DNA of 64,000 nt from Amanita rubescens (GCA_015039365.1 WION01000129.1:62001-126000); one strand, 5' to 3'. Numbered from the stretch's first letter, positions 48,803 to 61,192 are shown. A program made the numbers and translations. Notes: generated by a model not told the origin, from the sequence alone.

Positions 48803-51800
48803 TAGTGATTCAAGGTCCGGTCCGGTCCGGTTTTTTTTCCTTTTTTGGAAAGACCGAAACCGGACCGGTCTCACGGTGTCCCTGATATCGAAAAGACCGG
48901 AACCGGACCGCTTAAGACCGCAAGACCGGTCTTAATTTAAAAAAAAGACCGGTTAAGACCGGTCCTGGACTGGTCCTGGTCTGGACCGGTCTTGGACTGG
49001 TCTGGACTGGTCTTGACTGGTCTTGGACTGGTCTAGACTAATCCTTACATTAGTTTCTATGTCCCTATGTCTCCCATACAACAATTTAAAACTACAAAAC
49101 TTCATAAATATCAATATGTTCCTAACCCTCACCCTCTCACACCCTCTCACACCCTCTCACACCCAGCTGCACTCAGATGAGACACATAAAACCATTTTTG
49201 ATGATACCAGGAGACTGCCAAACATTGCCAAAGAGATTGCCAAAGAGATCACCAAAGAGAGAATGAAGCCCAGTGTTGCTGACCCTCACCCTCCCACTGC
49301 TCAGCTTGTCCCATTAGACCCCACTCCACCCCCTCACATCATCTCACACCCAGTTGCACTCCAGATAAGCCACATTAAACCATTTTTAATGATGCCAGGA
49401 GACTGCCAAACATTGCCAAAGAGATTGCCAAAGAGATCACCAAAGAGAGAATGAAGCCCAGTGTTGCTGACCCTCACCCTCCCACTGTTCAACTATGTTC
49501 CATTAGATGTAATAGAGCATACCTAGATTAGTTAATTTCAGAATACCTTACCTGGAGTGTTGCAACAACAGATGTTCTCAAAATTCACATGTTATATATA
49601 ACTTTAGACAAACTTTACTACTGTGAACTCAAATCTCAACCGTTTTTTATGTTTCAATACTCAAAAAAAAGCTAAAATATAGGAGAACATGACTGTGTTG
49701 GTCACATGTGACAATTAGCGGTCTAGGACCGGTCTAGACCGGTCTTTTGCGGTTTTTTTGATTTTAAAAATTTAAAAAGACCGGAACTGGACTGCCCTTG
49801 GACCTCCTAAGACCTGAGACTGCAGTCCGGTCCAAATCGGTCCTGGTCCGGTCCGGTTCCGGTCTTTTTCGGTCCTGAGAGACTGGAAATAGACAGCACT
49901 TTACACTCCCCCCCCTGTCTGAATAGACTCCGAGTCCAGTCCGAGGACTCCGAGGACTCCGAGTAGACTCCGAGTAGACTCCAAGTTCAGTCCGAGCCCA
50001 GTCCGAGGTGTGCTCGGAGTCCGAGTGGAGTCCGAGTAGACTCCGAGTTCAGTCTGAGTTGAGGGAAAAAGAAAGTCTGAGTTCACTCTCAGTTGCAATA
50101 AAATACCAAAAAAATGCTTAAAAAATGCAGAAAAATCGTGTGATCTAGGCCATATAGGAATTGTAAAGCCAAACAAAGCCAAACTTGAGATATTTGCAAA
50201 ATATGTTTTCAGATGTGAGTGTAATCTTAAGAAGTGTACAAAAATTATGTGATCTGCATATGATACACTCATACACCTGTCATTCCATACTGGTGGTTAT
50301 GAATGTCACCTCTGCTTGCATGCCCACAGCAGACTTCTGGCAGTTGCAGTTCAGCATCCACTTGCAGTCAACTTACACAATCCCACCTGTTACCAACAAC
50401 CAATGACATTGCAGAGAGTTGTTAGAACTCATGAATAAATGTGAGAGGGTTGGAGATGTGACTCATGTGAGGGGTCTGTGAATATATTATCTCAAGGGAG
50501 AAGGGGGTGGATATGAGTTCTTGATGATTCTTTGGTGATGGTACATGGTAGTGAGTAGTTGTTAACAGCATATTGTGTTATGATCATCATGATGTTCTAG
50601 CATTTGCAGCCTACCAAAGCTTCCACACTAGTAGTAGAAGCATCCTGAGAGCCTCACCTTGCACAAGTTTGGTCATGTTATACCTCCAGCAACCACATCT
50701 GTTGGTGGGGAAGGTTGGACATCAGCAGTATAAGACCCTCATAGTACTCCACCACAATCATCATCCATAGGGGACCAGAGCTTTGTTTATGACAGCCTGG
50801 GTAAGGTAATAAGGAACGTGGAAATGAACAGGATTCAATGATTCTGATGCCATCTTTATTGTATATTAACTTGGAACTTGAAGATCATAGATTCATAGCA
50901 AACATCATCTTACAAACTTTTGCACACCAAGTTCACAAGTCCTTCCTTCACTTAATTTATACTTATTAAGGATGCTATATTGGATGAAGAAACTATCAGT
51001 GGCAATGCAAATAACACCCTTGGACAATTTCTCACTGAGAAGTTGGAAGAGTCAGCATTGCTGGTGACTCTATTTCAGATGTGCTCAGTATGTGGAACTT
51101 CACACAAGCCTTGAACTTGATGGTTGATGAACTGTTTGATCTAAAAGGTTGTAAGGCTGGAGAGAATCTTGAAAGATGTGGTGAATCGTGCAGTAAAGAA
51201 AGCTGCACACCCAGATTTGTATGTAAGATCAAAGAATTGTGGAAGGCAGGTCACATCAGCATTAAAACTTCATAATGATCCTCATTGTACTATACTAGCA
51301 ACATTTTGTATGCCAGTGCCCCAATCAAACTTAGGTATTTTGCAAATATCTCAAGTATGAGTTAATTTAGCTTCACCATTCTTATATGACCTGGATCACA
51401 TGATTTTTCCGCATTTTTTAAGATTTTTTGTGGACTTTTCAAATTTCTCACATGAAGCATCTGAAAAAGTATTTTGCAAATATCTCAAGTTTGGGCTTGT
51501 TTGGCTTTACCATTTTTGTATGACTGGAATCACATGATTTTTCTGCATTTTTTAAATATTTTTTGGGATTTTATTGTAGGTGTAAACAATTCCAAATAGT
51601 CCCAAATAGTCCCAAATAGACTGGCCATATGTATATAAGGCCCTGTCAATGTCGCCACTGCCCCCCCCGCTCTTGCTTGGGGGTGCTTGGACTGCTCGGA
51701 CTCCACTCGGATTGCTCGGACTCCACTCGGACTCCAACATCCTCAGTCCGAGGACTCCGAGTCCAAGTCCGAGCTGAGCTCGGACTCTGCTCGGATTGAG

Positions 51801-51910
51801 CTCGGACTGAGCTCGGACTCGGACTTGAGCATTTGAGTGGCATCCCTGCCACTTCCTCAGTCCGAGAATCTTAGGGGGGGGAGAGTAAAGCGCTCGAAAT
51901 AGAAACACTA
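48803..51910. mobile_element. hAT-like non-autonomous element 1, inserted in LINE ORF1
   Basis: TSD GAGCACTG is at 48795-48802 and 51911-51918. Ends are TAGTGATTC and GAAACACTA (inverted with one mismatch). Without the inner element (49894-51895 plus one TSD copy) it is ~1.1 kb. Within ~250 bp of each end are clusters of GGTCCGGTCC and AGACCGGTC repeats, the kind of subterminal repeats that hAT transposases bind. The middle has a ~190-bp tandem repeat (49170-49310 and 49370-49490, GACTGCCAAACATTGCC). No transposase is seen. Confidence 0.85.
49894..51895. mobile_element. hAT-like non-autonomous element 2, nested in element 1
   Basis: 2002 bp with TSD GAAATAGA (49886-49893 and 51896-51903). 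The ends are CAGCACTTTACACTCC and, reversed, GAGCGCTTTACTCTCC. Both subterminal regions (49915-50060 and 51670-51860) are packed with GTCCGAGT/ACTCCGAG repeats in opposite orientation. Inside are weaker inverted repeats around GCAAATATCTCAAG and ATCACATGATTTTT. Short ORFs only; no transposase is recognised. Confidence 0.85.
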
Positions 51911-53113
51911 GAGCACTGTCATCATATTCCATTTCGTCGGAGGTAACCTTGAGGGTGGTGATGGATTCATAGAAGTCGCGTGCATCCTCCAGGTTTCCCG
52001 TGATCTCCGTATCAAGGAGGATGTCTGTAAGGAAGTTAGCAAGTGTACACCAATTGATGCGATCTGTTAATAAAGCTCTGGTTGCCGTAGTGATGCTCTC
52101 GATGGTTAGAGTGGCACGTTTGACAAACCTATACGGATTTTCGCTGTCCGTTTCAACTATTATACCTCCCGAATCCATATATCCATCAATGAGGTCGGGG
52201 GTAGGCGTCCAGTCCTCCGGAGCTGGGGTTTCTTCGCGTTGGTCGTTGGGCACTGTGAACATAGGAGGGGCAAGCAAATAACCGTCGTCGTCTCCAGAGC
52301 TGTCAGAGGACTGGCTGGGTGAGCGGCGTTTGGTAAACAAGGCAGAAGAATGAGCACGAGAAGCAGGACGAGAAGGCGTGGGTGTAGGAGCAAACGGGTT
52401 GTCGCTGGGGTTCATTGGGCCTGATGCACCATGCCTCGGACCACGTACAGTGCCAGGAGGAGAAAGAGACTTCTCCATATCCGGAAAGGTGGATGGGATA
52501 GTGGGGGTAGTGGGGCTATCTCCCCCTCCTCGCAGCCGTGAGGCGGGGATAACACTAAAATTAGCTGGCGCCAGAGGACGATCAATTTCAGTGGCGGTGA
52601 ACCAGTCGGCTTCGATTTCTAAATTAAGGTTTGAGCAAGCAACAGGGGTGGCAGATTGTGAAGAGGCAGCAGAGATTTGTCCGACAGAGTGAAGAGCGTA
52701 CAGGGTAGTGGGAGGCATGGGCACAGGGTATACGGCTGTGGGTTGAGCAATAGCAGTGATGCCAAAGTCTAGCTGCTTTCCGGGCGACAACAAGTCTAAC
52801 CCGCGCGATGAAGGAGATGGAAAGTGAGGAGATGCGGACCTAGACCGACGATGAGGTTTGCGGGAGTGACCAAGGTGGTCCGTTGAGGGGGGTTCCCTCA
52901 TTACACGAGGATGCGAGTGTCGAGGAAGATGGAGGAATGAAAAAGACGATGGAAAAAAGGGAAAAAAGACGAGAAATGGGGAAAATTGAGAGGAGTGAGA
53001 GAGATGCTTCTCTATAAGACACTATGTGGAAAGAAGGGGAGTAGAGGATGTTAAACGTGTTTTCTCAAATGGGAAGGTGATGGTGAAAAGACGAGAAGCG
53101 TTTCTTGCAAGTT

Positions 53114-53222
53114 GCCAGGCCTTCATCACTTTCCTCACAGTAATGATTTGAGAGTGTATAAATACATGAACTAGCATGGATGCCAAAACCTGATTGACTA
53201 TGTAAAAATGCGCCATAAGTTG
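53114..53222. other. Flank between LINE and WD40 gene
   Basis: About 110 bp, the likely 3' UTR of the minus-strand WD40 gene, with the second copy of GATTTGAGAGTGTATAAA (53145-53162). Confidence 0.5.
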
Positions 53223-55430
53223 CTAAAACTCAAACCCAGTCTCATCATCTTCACTTTTGTACGCTCCATCTGAGGATGAGTCCTCCGACTCCGACTCCAC
53301 TGCCCACCTACGCACCTCAAACACATCCGCGCCACCTTCCTCACGTAAAATGCTGAAAGATATCAGAACCACAGCCAACAAAACTAAAGATGAGCACTCA
53401 CTGATCAAACAAACTTATGGCCATGCTATCAGGATCAGGATCACCCACATTCTGTAACGGTGTTCGACTCAATGCCCTAAAATAAGTAACTCGATCTGAT
53501 TCGCTATCATCGCTCAACACCCTCGTTTCAGCTGGTGTTCTAGCCAAATTTTGAGTACATGGGGATGAGGGTGTTGGGCTGTGTAGGATAATGTTACGTT
53601 CAATCCCAGCCGTCACGACGTGTAGCATATAAGGATGAACGGCCGTCGCGTTAACTATTGAACGATGACCTGTTGGGATGTCATTAAACCCCTCACGGAA
53701 GGCCGCCGGGGGACGGACCAGTTAACTGGCAAAGTGGGCGTGAGAGCTGGGCCGGAACGCATTTGTCTTCGTCCCGCCGCTGCCCCCGTGCGAACGCTGA
53801 TGAAGCGATGTCAGTGATGAGTTAACCACTCATCGTTGATAAGCTCACCGATTGTTCCTAGATGAGACTGGGATTCCCACTCTCTTGAAGAAATAATTTC
53901 CCGTTCCCCTAAAAGCTCCGCCAAAGGGGGTATCTTCCATACGTAACCGCGAAAATCATCGGAACCACCGACGTATAGGTCGTCCGTCTCCAATCCGGGA
54001 CCCCCGAACGAGCCGTGCTAGCATCAATCTGAGTTCCAAGTATCCGACGCAAATTGCTCAAACCCACCTTCATTGTACACGAGTTTGAATAAGTCCGCTC
54101 CCCTGTCGGTACCTGGTTACCAGATAGGACTGCGACTGGATTTGAATCTGATAGCGTGTAGATCGTGGGATAATAGTGCTACGATAAGTCATATAGGGGT
54201 GTCGGGCCGCAAATTTGACAGTGACGCACGAGAAAGGTGACAGCTAATCTAGTACCTAAGATTCGTCAATAGTTGCACAGTCAGCCTGAAATGGAAATCG
54301 CGTACCGCCTCGGTCGAAGGCCAAGCTGCTGGATTCTGGGTTACTCATAAAATTTGAAGACTGCCGACAGAGCCTCGTGTTGTACTTGATGCATGATGGG
54401 ACTAAGTCAATAGCATATTCTCGTTTGAAGGCGACCCACTTGGAGAACGACACCTTGACTTGATCTACGACTTGAAGGACCAAACGCCATCCGCTCATCA
54501 CGGAGACAGACTGAACCTTGACTGTCGCTTGTTACAAACAAATGGTCCATATAGGGATGGTATTCAACACCAGTGATTTCTGCATCGAGTTGCAACGTGT
54601 TTTGCGCTCGTCTTCTAGAGCGATCGATAGAGCTTTCCCGTCCATCATGTCTTACGATGCTGCCGTCGTCGCTGATAATAATAGTTCGATGCTTATATGG
54701 ACATGCAGAATGTAATGCGCCATACCTCGCACTAAGGGCCACTTCATCTAAAACAGGGTGGCAAGTAATTGCTCGCACGGCGTCCTAGGGTTGTCGTTAG
54801 ACGAGCGTGAAACAATTTAATTACGTAGACATACTTGGTGGACGAGGTAGCGATCGGATGGGGAGTACGTAACTGGAGTACAGAAAGCGAGGTCGCAGTG
54901 TGCAACATCGTATTTCAGGACGATATTGTCAGTTCCGCCCCTGCCCGTTACTGTGAATAAATGGAATTTGAACATGAAGATACTACTAACGAGTATATAT
55001 AACGGGATGAAGCGGAGATGGCTATCGTAAATACGTTGCTCTAACGGGAGTCCGTGAGCGAGGATCAGGTGTTCTAGAGCGGATAGTAACGTACTCGAGG
55101 TCCGATACAGGAAGAGAAAGAAGTAGTTAGATCATCTTGGTGGAAATCCCATAGACGAAGTTGGAGGTCTATGGATAGACTCCTGAATGTTAGACTCGGC
55201 CGATCTTGAGAGAAAAAGACGATAGACGCACCATCACCGCCACTTACGAGAAATCGACCGTCTTTTGAAAAGGTAAGTACATTTACACATGATGTATGTC
55301 CTGGTAGAGATCTTGTAGGGGTGATAAGGGTGAAATGGAAGAATGGAAGTGCATACACGGACCTGGAGAAAGGAAAGCCGGAGCGGATTAGTGCGGAGAC
55401 GCGTTGTTCTAGGGGAGGAATGGATGACAT
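53223..55430 (-). CDS. WD40-repeat protein, DCAF5-like, ~11 introns
   Basis: Host gene read in pieces on the minus strand from ATG 55430 to TAG 53223. Exon motifs in order: GHTSCVNVLTFSKDGRFLVS; LRLWDFHQDD; GTDNIVLKYDV; DAVRAITCHPVLDEVALSA; DDGSIVRHDGR; SNPESSSLAFDRGGT; PTIYTLSDSNPVAVLSG; ETDDLYVGGSDDFRGYVWKI; VNATAVHPYMLHVVTAGIER; ILREEGGADVFEVRRW; then an acidic tail. These match WD40 propellers of the DCAF5/WDR22 group, proposed substrate receptors of CUL4-DDB1 ubiquitin ligases. Introns are ~50 nt with GT..AG, for example 53353-53401, 53670-53718 and 54785-54834. The first exons are least certain. Function is inferred from family only. Confidence 0.8.
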
Positions 55431-55652
55431 GTGTGACGTCACGCTTACGTGATCTGGGACCGGAAGGAAGCGGCGACACCGGGAAAACACGAGGCAGGAA
55501 CGAGGTTGTACGATTCACATGCGGGGTAGATTCGGTCAGCGGAGGCTGTGAGCGCTGTCCGCGGCAACAACCATGCGGGGTTGCCCACGCTTTTTCCCCG
55601 GACTATCTTATACGCCGTTCCTCTGCTCTACATCTTTCACTACTCTCCCCCC
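55431..55652. promoter_or_regulatory. Divergent promoter region of WD40 gene and cre1
   Basis: 222 bp separate the two divergent start codons. It includes a TGACGTCA-like TGTGACGTCACG (~55434), a CRE-type palindrome. No clear TATA box. Confidence 0.45.
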
Positions 55653-57869
55653 ATGTTAGACTCACAAGAAAAGGTCCTCCCAAGGCCTTACAAGTGCCCC
55701 TACGCTCTATGTGGCAGGGCCTTTAGTCGCCTTGAGCACCAGGTTAGTTCCCTCTACACAGCCCTGACCATTTTTTTCAACGATGTCAACAGACTAGGCA
55801 CATTCGAACTCACACAGGAGAAAAACCCTTCGTCTGCACCTACCCTGCCTGCGGAAAACGTTTTTCTCGCTCAGACGAACTCACCCGCCACTCCCGCATC
55901 CACAACAATGACCTCTGCTCTACTAACCACTCTAAAAAACCTCAACCACTCGGCCCAGACTCTCTAGATACTTCGTCTGCCGTTAGAGTGAAAAAGAAGG
56001 CAAGAAGCAGGGCGAATAGCGATGATGAGGTATGACTCCCCCAACCGATCATCGCGAACCATCTCTTCTCACCCCTCGTCTCAGGGTGAATCATACGCTA
56101 GACCCACGGCTGTAGGATCACACGATGCGCCTCATCCCCGTCGTACGTCTCAACAGCACCTACATTTGCAACCCCCAAATCCCTCGGCTTTTGCTGCCTT
56201 ATCAAACGTAGCTATAGACGAACTACAAGCTTTAGAGCGTGAAGAGGCTTTACGTCGTGCCGCATACGAGGCAAGGCACGCCGAGATACTCCGCCGCGCA
56301 GAATTGCAAGCACATCATCGCCAAGGCCTCGGCAATGCCCATGGAAGTCGACGGATGAGTAAGAGTGCCACCACTAGCCCTACCACAGTGGGAAGACCCC
56401 TTCCTCCTGAGATAGGCGTGGAAGAAAGAAGCTACCTCGGCATTTCACATGAACGAGGATGGCACGATTCAGAAGATCCCAGGACAAAGAGAAGGCTAAG
56501 CGGTCCGGCTTGGCATATGATATCGGCTGGTGAATCGAGTCATGGGCACAAAGTTGGCGGAAATGGTATTCATCATCCTCCCCACCATCCATCAAATGTA
56601 TGGCCTTATCCCAACCACCATCCCCGTCGGTCCCATCGTCCAGAGGATTCACCTTCTCCTCCCAGCTCAGATTCGGAATCAGCTCCATCGCACCCTCAAT
56701 CTCCACCTCATCTCTTGCCCCGTAGCGCGGCTCATGGTTTCTCACAACAACCAGAATACTCTCCGCCTCAGAATTCCTCCGCAGTTCGCACCACAAGCTC
56801 CGAAATCGCTTACACACCTTCAACAAGTCCCTTCCTTGGTCCCTTGCGTACTCTGAACATCCATTCTACTAACGCCTCTCGTGCTTCCTCACCTGTTCCC
56901 CTGCCTTCTCCATATTTAACTTCTACCACTGGTGACGTGGCCATTGATGATGGATACATCCACGCACGGAGCAACCCAAGCAGCCCTTCAAATTCTTATT
57001 TTCCGCGCGCCATGTCTTCGAAAGTACACCATTCGGGTAAACGTTCCGCAGATTTGGCATCACAATATGCATACCACAGCATAAGTGGCAACGTTCGCAC
57101 ACCACAACACTCCAGCGTACCCAGCAGCGAAGATAGCAGTCCTCGAAGCGGGGTCCCCGCCCCCCTGCCTCACTATCCAACCCCACTCGGACCACCCTTA
57201 GCAGTGCAACACCCACATATCTCAACGGCGTCGGGATCCGCGACAAGTTCACGTGCACCGTCGCCACTGCACTGGGGAACGCGGGATCCAGTTTCAGGCG
57301 GTCACCCGTCGCCGCAACAAGTCCAACCTGGTGTCAATCATCTAGCGCGTTCCGTACGTGCCGCATTTAACATGACACCAATACATCCCCATTCTCAACG
57401 TTCAAACACGACCGGCGGTCTGGCTTCCGCTCGGTCGCATTCGCCACCTCCGCGGAATCCATCGTGGCCCTCGTTGTCTAGCCTGGGCGCGCCATCTGTG
57501 CCCAACACTGCTCCCCTCTCTGGGCCTGATTACCGAAGAAGGCACGGGTATGGGTTTGGAGAAGGCTTCCACCACGAGTTCACGCCTCTTGCCGTGATGT
57601 CTATGCCTGGATCACGGTCAAGCTCACCTCCGATCACACTGCCGCCACTCAAATTGCTGCCGTTACCTGGCCATCGGACCGGTGCCGGCATTAATACAAG
57701 CGACGAGGTTGGTAAAACCACCGAAGTAGGCAATGCCAACGCCGAGGGCGGTGGTGAAAAGGGCTCAGTTGATGGAAACGGGGCGCTGGTTGTCCCTGAA
57801 AAAGTCGAACTGCCCAGTTTCAGCCAGATAGACGCTTCGATGAGGGGTACACGAGAATGGAGGTATTGA
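55653..57869 (+). CDS. cre1: Cre1/CreA/Mig1-type C2H2 carbon catabolite repressor
   Basis: Three exons: 55653-55742, 55793-56029 and 56085-57869, 703 residues. Intron 1 (50 nt, GTTAGT...CAACAG, CTGAC branch site) splits the first finger after LEHQ; intron 2 (55 nt, GTATGA...TCTCAG) removes an in-frame stop and joins cleanly to the long third exon. Two fingers near the N-terminus: [19 protein letters not shown] then [13 protein letters not shown] (Cys15, Cys20, His33, His37), and [19 protein letters not shown] (Cys45, Cys50, His63, His67). These are the CreA/Mig1 fingers that bind SYGGRG sites to repress genes for alternative carbon sources. A basic stretch (KKKARSR) follows, then an Ala/Glu/Arg helix (~[17 protein letters not shown]) and a long Ser/Pro-rich tail. 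An extra upstream exon is possible. Confidence 0.9.
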
Positions 57870-60605
57870 AAAAAAAAAGGCACATCTCTCTCCTTTCATC
57901 ATGTCGCGCGCTGGAGCGCGTCAATTTCCACAACTCCCTGTTTTCTGGTCAAAACCGCCTCTCAGTTTTCCCGGTTCGAAGAAACTTATAGAAGAACCTC
58001 TCCCCTCCTAATTCATTCCTCGCTTCAACACGCCTCGGATATAGATTTCTCTCTTTTCTTTTTGTTATAAATATTGCATGGCAAGTACATAATAGAAGGT
58101 TTCACCATATTATTTGTAGACCCTTGACTTGTTGACTACGCTTATCTCTAGATTGACACGACTACGCCGTTCTATAGTCAACTTTCAGCCACCTCGGGTG
58201 CCCGCAGATTCCATCTTTCCCTATCTCAACTCGTTCTGCCGATCATTATGATCATTATGCCCATTTACGTATCCTCAATCTCAATAGAGTGGCCCGTGGA
58301 TAGATTAGAGGTTACTTGCATGATAGCATTTTTATTTTTGGGGTGCACAGATAGACAGGATTCGTAATTTAATTGCAATGACATGCGATATATTCTATGA
58401 TATGATAAGTGAAGGGTTGGTTTATGCACGTATCATCAATCCCCGACACAGCCCGGCCGCAGGGGCCCATGGCAGTGGTGCTAGTCCTTTTATGGAGATT
58501 TGCTCCGATGCGATTCAACTCGCCCCGTTTCAGAGGGAAGGAGAGAGAAAAAAAATTGCTCGCCTCCGTTAAGTCCCCCGTCGCGAGGCCTCAAGGTCTG
58601 GAGCGGAGCGACCACACCGGATGCATCATCAAAAAATCGCGCCCACCTCGGCACTCCTGCGGGGTAAGAAAGTAGGTAGGCAAGACAACGGTATCTTGGG
58701 TATCTTGGTATCTTGGGTTATCAATAGATAAGCACTGGGCTCGACGGATCCTTTTCTCTGTTATTTTTAGGTCTTTCTTGACTTTGACAAGTCGTTTCGC
58801 GCGATAAAGCCCGTGATTTTGATTAGAGCATGATTACGCCATTATGAGCGCACTGTGTTTATGCTTTGGCCTGTCTGCAGCCTGGTACAGCACTGCAAAT
58901 GCATAAAGTGCATGTTGCATGCGCGTATGGTAATGGGGTAGTTTATTTTTAATCAGGCCTCGGCTGGCCACTTGGCGGCGGTAAGCGGGGGCAGAGAGGG
59001 AAGCCTATTCTTGAAGACGCGGTTCAATTCGAGAGATAAGGATGGCGTTCACACCCCCGAAATGGAGTCACGTCGGTTCTCCTCACTCAGAATAGGTCTC
59101 GAGACGCTGCGTGTCCTCAATCGGAATTGCGATACACCGAAGTAGAAGGAGACGGCGATCAGGAAGCGCCGCTAGTTTCGGGAAAGTATGTACGCGGGTT
59201 GTCCGCGTTGCGAAGGTGTGGCTGGGTGTGGGCGCTTGTGGCCTTGTTCCATGGCTGTTGCATGTATCGGAGACGTACAAGACAGCCGTATATAGTTGAT
59301 ACTCGGCGGCTGTCATTGACCATATGTCTATTTGCTTTCGTGCTGACATGGGATACGCGAAATGACGACTGGAGTAAGACCTTTAAGCGTCGCATATCTG
59401 GGGAGAGAACTTAATAACGCAAAATGTTCACGCGTGATAAACTCGCGCTGACCAGGTAAAATCAGAGGTTTTGGTTCTCATTTCAAGTGCCTGTGGCAGT
59501 ACCGTAAATGCAAATCTGAAATAACGAAGAGTTTCCTATGGTGCTGGGTTGGTGCTCAAGTTAATTGTGAGACTGGTGTGGAGTGACAGCCCCACCTACG
59601 TCGCATGTTTCAACTTTGACCTCCTTAGTCCTAATCAAAGAGCGAGGGACCAAAGGTAACCATTCTCCAAAGCGCTAATATTACACCATCTGTTAGTTAG
59701 TTTTTTTTCTTTCAAACAGGCCTGAATGTCCTGAGGTGGCGTAGTAATGGAATAACAAAGATAGAAGGTTCCATTGACGGAATGAAGAGAAGAGCTCGAG
59801 GATTCGAGGTATTTTCTTAGATGGTCAAATCATATGGCTGACCGTGTTCCTCCGTTGACACCGTTGCAGAGTGGCCTGAAAACGAACCCACGACGATCAA
59901 GGAACCTTCAAGTGACCTGCATCTTGAACGGGCTGCGCCTAAGTTTAGATTGCCACTCAAGATGGCGCAGTAGCGAGATAGCTTGATAGACAGGAGTCAC
60001 GACAACGGAATGGATCTAGGAATGAAGATTCCTACATGTACCTCGATCAATAGGTACGTTCAGTAGACATATTTAGCTTGGATGTAGAGATATCTAGGTT
60101 GCAAGGAGCACTAGCTGAAACATCGCCTGCCCGCCAATAATGATATTAGCGTAGCGTACTACTCCGTGTAGAATGAACAGGTACTTACAACGCGGATACA
60201 GACCCGAGTAATGCCTCTGAATGTCTGTTTTAAAAAAATAGTTGTCTACGGTATTCAACGTTGCGGGCGGTTAAGCAGGCAAAGTCGAGACGGAAATCAA
60301 CACTGGCGCTTCAAGTTCAACCAGTGCAGAATTTCTCCATTCGTGAACGGAGGGCGTACTTAAGTGGAAGCTATTAATCTTTGTAATAAACAAGTTTTAG
60401 AATGAAACTCATACCATTCAAAGCGCTTCCACCAGTAGTATCAAGTGGATATTAAGAGGCATTCGACGGCCGCGGGTAGTAACGCGGTGCGGCGTGTCAC
60501 GTATGTAACCCTAACCCTATCGTTACTGCCACCGTGCGCCGCGGTGCTATTCCTCCCTCGCTACACCTGTCCAAATAAGATAGAACTCAATAGAGGGTTA
60601 ATGTA
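57870..60605. other. Gene-poor intergenic stretch
   Basis: 3' region of cre1 followed by ~2.7 kb in which all ORFs are under 100 codons and none looks like a known family. No repeat family, tRNA or LTR is recognised. A short CCCTAACCCTA-like run is at ~60508. Confidence 0.5.
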
Positions 60606-61192
60606 GTTCATGTATGCTCAAATTGTTATCTACCCATTGGCTCACTGACGCAGCCACTATTTTTTATCCGATAGGACGCCAAACCATCGCTTTCAACCCT
60701 TCCTCTCTAGTCTTTCGAGCTACTTAGTGATTCCCTCAGGCATGAACGGTGAAGTGCTTACCTCAGTGCAAATCCTGAAAAACTTGTTAGTGCGCATTTT
60801 ACGTGCTCTTAGTCGATCCCGAAGGATCTTAAGCCCGGGGCACGGCAAGGGAAGCACGAGGATAAGAGGTTACCAACCTCTTATCCATCCCCGGGACGCA
60901 CCTGATTTTGATGTTTGGGTGGGGCAGACGAGGCGGGCGATGGCGGCGAAGGCCTACAAGAAAGAAAAAGGCAACGCAGAATGTAAATGAGAAAAATGGA
61001 ATCAAACGAGTGTCTCTCTCAGCACCACCAGACCCTCCTCGCACCACCACTGTACTTTGCCGCTACGACTCTTGCACTCAACCACGCAGCAAATTCTTCT
61101 TTCAACTCTTCAGAGACATCTTCATCTTCGACGACTCTCCTTTGGTGCATGACCGGCGGCGGACTTCTCAGAGCTGTGGGTCTTTTAGGAGT
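60606..61192 (-). repeat. Direct duplication, left copy
   Basis: Matches 62843-63560 in the same orientation with indels: GTTCATGTATGCTCAAAT at both starts, then TTTACGTGCTCTTNGTCGAT, a GC-rich inverted repeat, and the end of a minus-strand frame. The hairpin GGATAAGAGG...CCTCTTATCC is at 60860-60886. The two copies flank the terpene synthase. Confidence 0.85.
61019..61192 (-). pseudogene. Truncated copy of the small unknown gene
   Basis: The last ~57 codons of the frame at 63383-63760: TPKRPTALRSPPPVMHQRR, DEDVSEELKEEFAAW, then GGARRVWWC and stop. The N-terminal two thirds are missing; homology stops at ~61192. Confidence 0.8.

Larger units (their letters stand above)
46675..52901 (-). pseudogene. 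LINE ORF1 (Gag-like, ~1036 aa), split by hAT-like elements
   Basis: N-terminal part 52901-51911 begins at an ATG (MREPPSTDHLG) and is Ser/Pro/Arg-rich with an acidic stretch. C-terminal part 48794-46675 has a coiled-coil region (MEKMRHEIEETKKW and on), a Pro-rich linker, a conserved globular region, and three zinc-knuckle-like clusters (CMTCQQWGHGAFLC; CSKCGGNHSSKHHEKSC; CVNCDGPHFADSRDC). Counting one copy of the GAGCACTG duplication, the two parts are in the same frame: 991 + 2120 nt, 1036 residues plus stop. It binds element RNA by analogy with other LINE ORF1 proteins. Confidence 0.88.
42549..53113 (-). mobile_element. Tad-like LINE (non-LTR retrotransposon) with TSD and poly(A)
   Basis: Minus-strand element occupying about 42562-53100. 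The target duplication TTTCTTGCAAGTT is at 42549-42561 and 53101-53113. On the minus strand it ends in a run of A (42560-42576). Two ORFs are present: a Gag-like ORF1 with zinc knuckles, and ORF2 with APE-type endonuclease, RT, RNase H and a terminal CCHC. That set is typical of the Tad1/jockey-like fungal LINEs. ORF1 is interrupted by two nested hAT-like elements. Confidence 0.92.

Noticed and set aside
50570..51350. Transposase remnant inside hAT-like element 2
   Set aside because: Only ORFs under ~75 codons and no recognisable hAT dimerisation or RNase H-like motif.
49915..51860. Regular short repeats that resemble a CRISPR-like or telomeric array
   Set aside because: Irregular spacing, both orientations and placement inside the ends of an 8-bp-TSD element show subterminal transposon repeats.
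59015..59045. Possible tRNA gene (GGTTCAATTCG B-box-like)
   Set aside because: No matching A box, no cloverleaf or acceptor stem that I can fold.
60500..60525. Interstitial telomere repeat
   Set aside because: Only two CCCTAA-like units; no array.
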